From Gari tellinella (Eukaryota; Mollusca; Bivalvia; Cardiida; Psammobiidae): 64,000 nucleotides of DNA. Both the position numbers and the translations under genes were made by a program. The notes beneath the pieces were generated by a model. That model made no database searches, had not been told where the DNA came from, and was given only the letters and a program-made list of their open reading frames with translations. The stretch's first letter is position 1. Each line of letters starts with the position of its first letter. The stretch spans positions 82,851,038 to 82,915,037 of the forward strand of contig OV277856.1 of assembly GCA_922989275.2 (NCBI GenBank), read 5' to 3'. Positions 51,601 through 60,600 of the stretch are shown piece after piece.

Positions 51601-54600
51601 ATAATATGGTTTTTGGAGGAGACATAACAATTTTTAAATTTTTTTTGCTTTTAGCTCCTGCCTGTTTTTTACACCATCAATTATATAGCCTTCTGTTTTT
51701 GGGGTCGTTTTCATGTACTTTTGTTATCTTACATGTTAGGCAGTGTACGCCCTGATCAGATATGGTGCTTTAGAAAGAACTTGTTAAATATTAATTTTGC
51801 AATGCAATAAGTCATATTTTCTCATCACATGACTTATCAATGAGAGGAGCTGTCGGTGGATCATACCTGCTCATCATAAACTCCACAATCTCATAGTCAT
51901 TGGACTGCTTGGACATGTTGTCTCTGACCGCTCCGAATGTGTCATTGAGGATGGACAGGAACATGTTGACCACAATGAATGTGATGGTGACCACAAAGAG
52001 GAAGAGGAAGATCTGAGTGAGCCACTGGTTCACCTCTAACATGTTGTAGATGTCAAACTTGCCCATCATCATCACAATACCTGTACAAATATAGAATAGC
52101 AAATCAATTACCGCATAAATATGATTTTCTGTACCTTTAATTTTCTCCTCCACTCAAGAAAATATATACAGTCATGAATATGAACCATAAAGATTTTCTA
52201 CAACCTTAGCAGATTGTAACTTAAAGCAGGTTACACAGTGTATGCATTCACCCACCCTATACACCAAAGAGACCCACTGTTATGAACTGTTGTATTAATG
52301 ATTTTACTGTTTAAATAAATTGAACAATTTACAACATAATGCATTATTTACCAGATTTACTGACATATTGCTTTCAGCAGTCACAGGGCTACCATAAGTT
52401 GACATGAAAAATCCTAAGATTTCCAAATTTGCATTTTTCAAGTGCGATTTTACAAATCGTACGTTTACCCCATCGCCTGTTTCTAGTTTTGTTGCATATG
52501 GCTGCTTTAAGCAGGCTGGAAGTAAAGCAGAATGCGCCTTAAGGCGCATTCTGCTTTACTTTCAGCCTGTTTTATGCTACCATGTATATTAGAAAAAAAT
52601 CTGAGGATTTAGGAAAAATCCGGAGAAATGGCAGCCCTGCAGTCACTAGCATTAAACATCAAAATCAATCATTAATTCAATCATGAGAAAAATGGGGGTC
52701 TATTGTATGTACAGTGCCCCCTTTCCAGAGCAACAAACTAGTAAATAAGAATAGAGCTCTTTAAAAGCAGGTGACTGTTTAATGCTGGACAAAAAAATGC
52801 AGAAAGCTCCTTTAGGAGCTTTCTGCATTATTTCTGTCAAGCATTAAGCTGTCACCTGTCTTGACCAACCACAAGTAGGTTTTATTTGAGTGTCATTGAA
52901 GAGAGATTTTACTGTTAAACTTACCGGCTTCACAGGAGCTGAGGAACGTCTTGAAAGTGTTGATACGGGCAACATAGATCAGATAGAACACCTGGATAAA
53001 TGCCAGGAACACTATGTTGAAGATGATGCTGAAGTGGATCAAGTCCTTGGCAGAGTTCTTCAGGGTGTCGGCCAACAGCGAGACTCTCTTGTTGAATCGC
53101 AGCAGCTTGAGGAACTTCAGACAGGCGAAGTATACCAAGAACCCAATGATGTAGCTGAAGATCTCACTCCAGTAGCCAACGTATTGGAACTTCATGTAGC
53201 CATCTCCGTTGGTTTCACTGAAGTACTCCGTGAGCTCATTGATGCAGACGAGACGGTAGAAGTATATTACTATAGCAGTCACTGACATGGCACAGATACA
53301 CAGCTCGATGATGTTCCAGAACTGGTAGAAGTACTTCAGTCTCTGTTTGTAGAACGCTCGTATCTCTTTGATCACAAATGAGACAGTGAACAGGAAGTAG
53401 ACGATCTCACAGATGATCTGGAACAGTAACACTGAGCTCATGTAAGGCAACAAGGTCGCTGGCTCAAATCTGTATGTAGTGAAGACACCACCGCTTGGAC
53501 GGAATTCTGCTAACATTGTAGAGATTGCAAACATATTGATGGCAGGGTTATAGACTGTGAATTCCAGGAATACTGCTCTGGTGTACTCATCTATCCATTT
53601 CTCCTGTTCTAGTTGTTTGAAATGGTCGAACATGACTTGGTAATCCTTGTTCAGACGGACAACATAGCCGCCTCCACTGTACATGGCCATCTCGCCCCAG
53701 TATGGGTAACCATTGAGAATATCGGAATCTGTGTATGTGTACTCTGGCCTGGTAACAAAAAACTTTAATTTAATTAAGTAGACACACAGTCAAAGAGCAC
53801 TATTTTGAACCAGCGGAGTCATGTGGAACAAATCCATATTTCAATGTTAAAATGTGGCTCTGTTATGTTTTTACTTTGAAATATGGACATGTTTGACTAA
53901 ATAACCTTTAACTCCATAGACTCACATTTACACATTTAACCCTTTCCCTGATAGAAGCGCCTTTTAGCGCATTTGATTTATTCGTCCGCTGAAGAAAATA
54001 GTTCCAATTTAATCAGTCATGAATATATATTATAGGGAATATTTTCTATATTCTAGCACATGATAGCTTAAAGCAGGCTGAAAGTAAAGCAGAATGCGCC
54101 TTGAGGCGCATTCTGCTTTACTTTCAACCTGCTTTCAGTAGTCACCTATCTTCAATAATATAAATAAGCTATCAGGTAAAGGGTTAATGACATCATACCT
54201 TGAAGAAAATAGTTTCAATTTATACAGTCATGAACATAATGAAAAATGCTTTCTTTATTCTAGTAGATGGTAGCTTAAAGCAGGCTTAAGACTGCTTTAC
54301 TTTCAACCTGCTTTAAATGATAAGCTTCATGCTCAGGTGAGCAATGTTAAATATGACATACCTGCTCTGATTAACGACATTACTCCAGCCAGGACCAAAG
54401 TCTTTCTGTTCCTCCACACGAGAACTAAAGGGAGCATTGCACTCATCAATGATGTTATCAACTTGGTAGGGCACCTTGCAGGAACCTGTCAATATATACA
54501 TGTACAGTAAAACCTCTCTATTACGACCACTAAATTATGTTAATCATTAGGGGTTTTACGATAGGTGACCGCTTAAAGCAAGGTGACAGGGAAACAGAAA

Positions 54601-57600
54601 GCTCCTTTTGGAGCTTTCTGTTTCACTGTCATCTTGCTTTAAGCTGTCACCTGTATATTATACAATCAGTTAGCCTTCGTTATAGTGGTCGTAATAGCGA
54701 GGTTTTACTGTATATTCTATATATTTTGATCATTTAATCACTTTCCCAATGTAGAGATGCAGGCTATGGGGTAATGGGTTAAATTACTTTCAGCCTGCTC
54801 TATCCAAAGCACCATTTTAGTTTACTGTCATCCTTTAAAAACAATGTAGATATTAACTATTAAGAATATTTTTGTCCTGTGTAAACAGTGTTCAGAGGTC
54901 AGAGGTGAGATCTCTGCTTAGTAGGTCTGCAAATACCACTAGTCATTTTGGAATATATTACAAAAAGCAACTCTTAATTGTCAAAGATAGAGTGGACTTA
55001 ATTGTTAACTCGAATTGTCCATTTGAAAATGGAGTAAATGAGTTAAGCATTGGTGAGTAAAGACATCCTTAAAGAGACTGAAAAACAAAATGATGTATTT
55101 GCAAAAAAAGGAGAAAATACCCAAATATAAGCAAATTTGTCGCTTTATTCATAATCGCATATATATATGAAAATCACTGAATATTGTTTTCTTTTAGATT
55201 TTTCCATCATTTTTTCTACTCCCAACCTATAATTGAGTTAAATTATAAGATCTGTTTTTGAAACTTTTGGTAAAGAATACAATTACGATAAAAGACGATA
55301 AAATATGAATTTACAAAAGAAAAGGGTAAACACTTGCAGTCAGCATAATGCCCTTGTCGAGAGGTTTTCAGTTTTTATACGCTTATTGAAAATATTAAAA
55401 TTTATAATTCTTTATTGTTGACCTGGTTCAACTCTGAGTTGTCGCAGCACAGCGTAGCCCATTATCCTGGAGACCTTGTCATTAATGTAGCCTCTCATAT
55501 AGAATGGTGGAAAGTTGTTATAGTATGGTCCAGCACGTAAGCCTCTCAGCATTCCAATACGTGCCCAGCTCCAGAAACTCCCGACATTTGTTATCTGCAA
55601 GTACAAATCATCTCTAGTAAATCCTTCAGGAGTACAGGAGTCATACAATAAAGAAACATGACAGTCTCTAACAGACAGATTTATTAGTCCATTACTCCAT
55701 ATACATGCTTTTTTACACCCTTAACCTAAACCTTTCCCCCATAGTAGCGCCTTTTAGCGGATATAAAAATTCATTCCTCCTCTGAAGAAATAGTTCCAAT
55801 TTATACAGTTATGAAAATGTATCGTAATAAATATTTCTGAATCTTAGAACATGATGGCTAAAAGCTGACTGAAAGTAAAGTAGAATACACCTTAAGGCAC
55901 ACTCTGCTTTACTTTTAACCTGCTTTAAGTTTCATCAACTGTCTTTGAATCAAACCTAGAAGCAGGTTATACCTTAGAGTGAATTCTGCTTTACTTCCAA
56001 ACTGCTTTAACCCTTTGAACCCTAGTCCCGCATATAGGCGTCCTTTTCAAACAGTGTACATGTTAAAGGTGCACTTGTCCTGTGCAAACAGTGAAGACCC
56101 AGATCAGAGGGCTCCAAAAGGAGCCCTCTGATCAGGGTCTTCACTGTTTGTCATAATGCCAAACATTGACAAAAACAACCCTTAAAAGTCAGAAATGGAC
56201 TAAACTAAAATGGAAACTGGGATTGTCCATTTGAAGTTTCAGGGAGGAAAGAGTTAAGTTGAAACCTATCTTCAAAACTGAGAAACAGGCTAGCTCTTGA
56301 GTAAGGGGTTAAATTAGGCCTCAATACCAATAAGAATAAAGCAACAGTTGTGTTTTTTATTGATAGTTAACAAATAATTGAGCATCTGTAATCAAATATA
56401 TATACAGTGCTCCGGGCCTGAGCCCTTAACCCTTTACCTGATAGCCTATTTCTAGAATTGAAAATAGGCTACTACTTAAAGCAGGTTGAAAGTAAAGCAG
56501 AATGCGCTTAAGGCTCATTCTGCTTTACTTTCAGCCTGCTTTAAGCTATTACCTGCTAGAATAAGGAAAGTATTAAATATGACACATATTCATTACGGTA
56601 TATATTGGAACTATTTTCTTCAGCGGATGAATATAATGCATGTGCTAAAAGTCGCTTCTATAAGGGAAAGGGTTAACAAGTCCTCCGAACAATGACTCAC
56701 TTCTTACAACAACACTTTCCACTGTACCAAAGACAATTATGTCCAAAGTTTTTACTGTTGCAATATTGTCTGCTTAAAATTGTTCTCTACTGTTTGCTTA
56801 CATAATTGACATTTTTACCAAAAAAAATTCCACGATGACGAGTGACAACAGCTTTAACTCAGATCAGACGCCGCATTATGCGGTGTCTGATCTGAATTCA
56901 AGCTGTTTGCAAAATTATGTAAGTCAATTTCCATCCCTACAACGACTCCCACACACACAATCTTTGTCTGCCATTGGGTGCCATTGAAGAGAGGGGCACT
57001 GTACTTCTACAAAATAGGCTATGGCAGATACTATTATGTAATTTAATGATCATTAATGATGATTTTGGTCAAATTAATACAATTTTTTCCATTCTATGCT
57101 CTATGAGGGAAATATCAATGACTTTAACCCATATAGAGCCCTTATTTTGAATGACAAGTATACACATTCATTCACAAATAGTGAACCTTTGAAGAGTACA
57201 CTTGTCTTGAATTAGGCACTGGAGTAAAGGGGTTAAAAGGTAAATGTAAGACCTACGTTTGTAAAGGAATGATTGTATTGGTTGTCCACACACAGACTTT
57301 CTCCATGTTATGTTTGTAGTGGTAGGAGTTGGTGCTGACACTCTTATAGCTGATCACAAGTATACATATTCATTCACAAATAGTGTACCTTTGAAAAGTA
57401 CACTTGTCCTTATGAGGCAATGGAATAAAGGGGTTAATACAGTCAACCCTAGCAACGAGTATACTCGTCATTTACAAACATTGTACCTGTCTGGATTACA
57501 CTTGTCCTATGCAAACAGTGTAGACCCTGATCACAGGGCTCCTTAAGGAGCCCTCTGATCAGGGTCAACACTGTTTGTCATTTTGAAATGTATTGTTAAA

Positions 57601-60600
57601 ATCAACCCTAAAATGTCAAAAATGCACTAGACTTATTTTGAAATTGGAATTGTCCGTTAAGAGCTTCAGGAGTGAATAAGTTAACAGGTTAATGTAAGAC
57701 CTACGTTTGTAAAGGAATGATTGGTATTCGTTGTCCACACAAAGACTTTCTCCATGTTATGTTTGTAGTGGTAGGAGTTGGTGCTGACGCTCTTATAGCT
57801 GATCACAAGTAGAATCCACAGGAAGAATGCATAGAACAGGATCTCTCTAATAACTGACCACATCTGGATCTCCTTCAGTCGTAGCTGTCTAGCAGACTCT
57901 AAAGACTTCTGGTCCGGAGGTTTTGGCTTGTACATCGGACGTCTTGGAGCAATAAGGCCATATCCTGGACAAAGACAATAGTGTAGATAGGTTTATGATA
58001 AAAATAAGAAATCTGACGGAAGATTTTTGTGCACTTTTTGGGGAAAACCCATCTTGACACCACTAATATCATATTGCTCAACTCATTTACCCTGTGAAAC
58101 ATCAAGAAAATGTCCAGTTTTTAATTAAGTCTTGTCCAGTTTTGACAACAATGTAAGGTTGATTTTTACAATCTATTGCAAAATGGCAAACAGTACAGAC
58201 CCTGATCAGTGGGCTCCTTCAGGAGTCCTCTGTGGTGGTTCTGCACTGTTTGCATAGGGTATGATTGTGTGCTCTTCATGAGTACACTCCTTGTAAAGGA
58301 CAAGTACAATTGTCTCTAGAGCTCAGTGCATGAAGTCTTGCCTTATCAAAAGTAGACAAGACAAATAACTGCATCAAGAAAACATATAACAATGGGAGGC
58401 TAGATTATTTACATCCTTGGTTTCAAGTGTTCATCGGGACCATAGGGCTCCTGAAGGAGATCTCCAATCAGGATCTGCACAATCTGTCGTACTTTTATAT
58501 ATTTTGTTACAATATATATTATATCATAAAATAAATATGAATAATAGACATTTTCATTCCTGATAAGATGCCATCTGATCTGGATCTAAACTGTTTGTAA
58601 ATGAAAGTACAATATTAATGTCTATAGTATAATTAGCAGTAACTTATGGCCATACTAGTGCTAAGTACTAGTTTGGCCCCTTCTTCCCTGTGAAAGTGAC
58701 TTTTAGCTCCTTTTTTAGAAATCTATTCGTGTTTCTATAAGTTCAGCATTCAAGAGCCACAGGTAATTTTCATGTATCCTGAAGGATGTATGCTTAGAGC
58801 AGACTGAAAGTAAAGCAGAAAGCTTATTTAGGAGCTTTCTGCTTTACTTTCAGGCTGCTTTAAACATCCACCAGTCTTAAAAACTGAAAATATGCTATGG
58901 TAGAAATGTTGAATACAGATAGTATCCAGGGGTCTCTGGTATTCAGTTCCTTTTATTATTCCTGACTGCTCAGGCCAACATACCGTCATCTTCCTGGTGT
59001 AAGAATTCCTCGTCATTCTCCAGTTTCCTGGTTGGTTCCTCATCTTCGTCCTCCTCCTCATCACCCCCAGGGTTCTTTATGATCAGTGAGAAAATGATGG
59101 CAAACAGGAATACCTACAAGTACACCACACACCATTGTACAAAACACCATATAGTGTAATCGTTTGGCATTAACCCTTCTCTCACTGTCTACTCATATAT
59201 ACAACTCGTCCTTGTCTCAGAGGTACCTTTATGCAGAACAAAGGTAAGCAAAACAAGCAATGTGTTTGGGAAACAAAAAATTTATGCTGGCAGCCAGCAG
59301 CATGTTTGGTAATGTAATGCTTATATACAGAAGCAGGTTAAAGGTTAAGTTCACATGGTAAAAACATGGGTATATGGTTGGAAAGGTCTTTACACAAGAA
59401 AGATAAATACAAAGTATGGAATCCCTAGGCCTTTATGGTCTAATGTTATAAGCATTTTAAGATTTTTTAAAAAGAAGGTAAAAGGTCAAAGTCAAGGTCA
59501 TGCGGGCAAATATGTTGGCATGGTCAGAAAGGTCTCATCCAAAGGAAGGCACATGCCAAGTATAAAAGGCCCATGTGTAGTAGTGCTAAAGGTTAAGTAC
59601 TTTGGTTAAATATGTCAAAGGTCAAGGTCACATGGTAAAAACATTGATAAAGTTGGCAAAATCTTGATACAAGAAAGATACATACCAAATATGGAAGCCC
59701 TAGGCCCATAGGTTGAAATGTTATAGGCATTTAAAGATTTTTTTACAAAAGTAAGTAAAATGTCGGGGAAATCTTGTAGACGGGCAAAACTGCTAGCATA
59801 GTCTGAAAGGTCTTGACAAAAGGCACATGCCAAGTATAAAAGGCCCATGTGCAAGGGTTATAGTTAAGGTTTATAGTTTAATTTTAACTAAATAGGTCAA
59901 AGGTCAAAGTCAAGGTCACATGGTAAAAAACATTGATATGGTTGAAAAGGTCTTGACACAAGACTGATACATATCAAATATCGAAACCCTCTGCCGACCT
60001 ATTGGTTCAAATGTTATAGGCATTTAAAGATTTTTTTTATAAAAGTAGGTTGAAGAGGTCAGAATGGGACGAATGTAAATATTATCAAATAGCTTTCTCT
60101 TTTAGTGGTGGAAATAGAGTTTCATTTTATTGTACTTACCTTGATAGGTTGGGTTAGGAACACTGAGGTGAAGAAGGAGATCAACATTGACGTGATCCAC
60201 TTCTTACACTTGATATCCTGGAACTGAATGCCATAGAATGTGACAAAGGCCATTGACACCATAACTGCAAGCCACAGCAGGATCCACGACACAATGGTAA
60301 ACCACCATGGTAGAGTACACTTCTTCTTCTTGGATTTCTTAGAAGCTGCATCAATACCGAGTGAGGAATCCGGTCTAGACATGGAGGACTCGGAACGTTT
60401 GGCATCTATAAGGAATGAAGACCCGGGCCTGTCAACAGACATGGAGCTCTTCATCCTCATGTTGACGTCCGTCATTGAAGTGGTACGTTCTGGCATGGAC
60501 TTCAGGGCTTCCTCAACACGTGAAGGACGCAGCTTACGAGGTCGTGACTTACGGAACAGAGTTATGATGAGGAAGTTTATTGGGAAGATGATGATATTAC

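Noticed and set aside
52890..53285. 131-codon plus-strand frame
   Set aside because: It is the antisense shadow of polycystin exon g, which has the clear channel-domain match.
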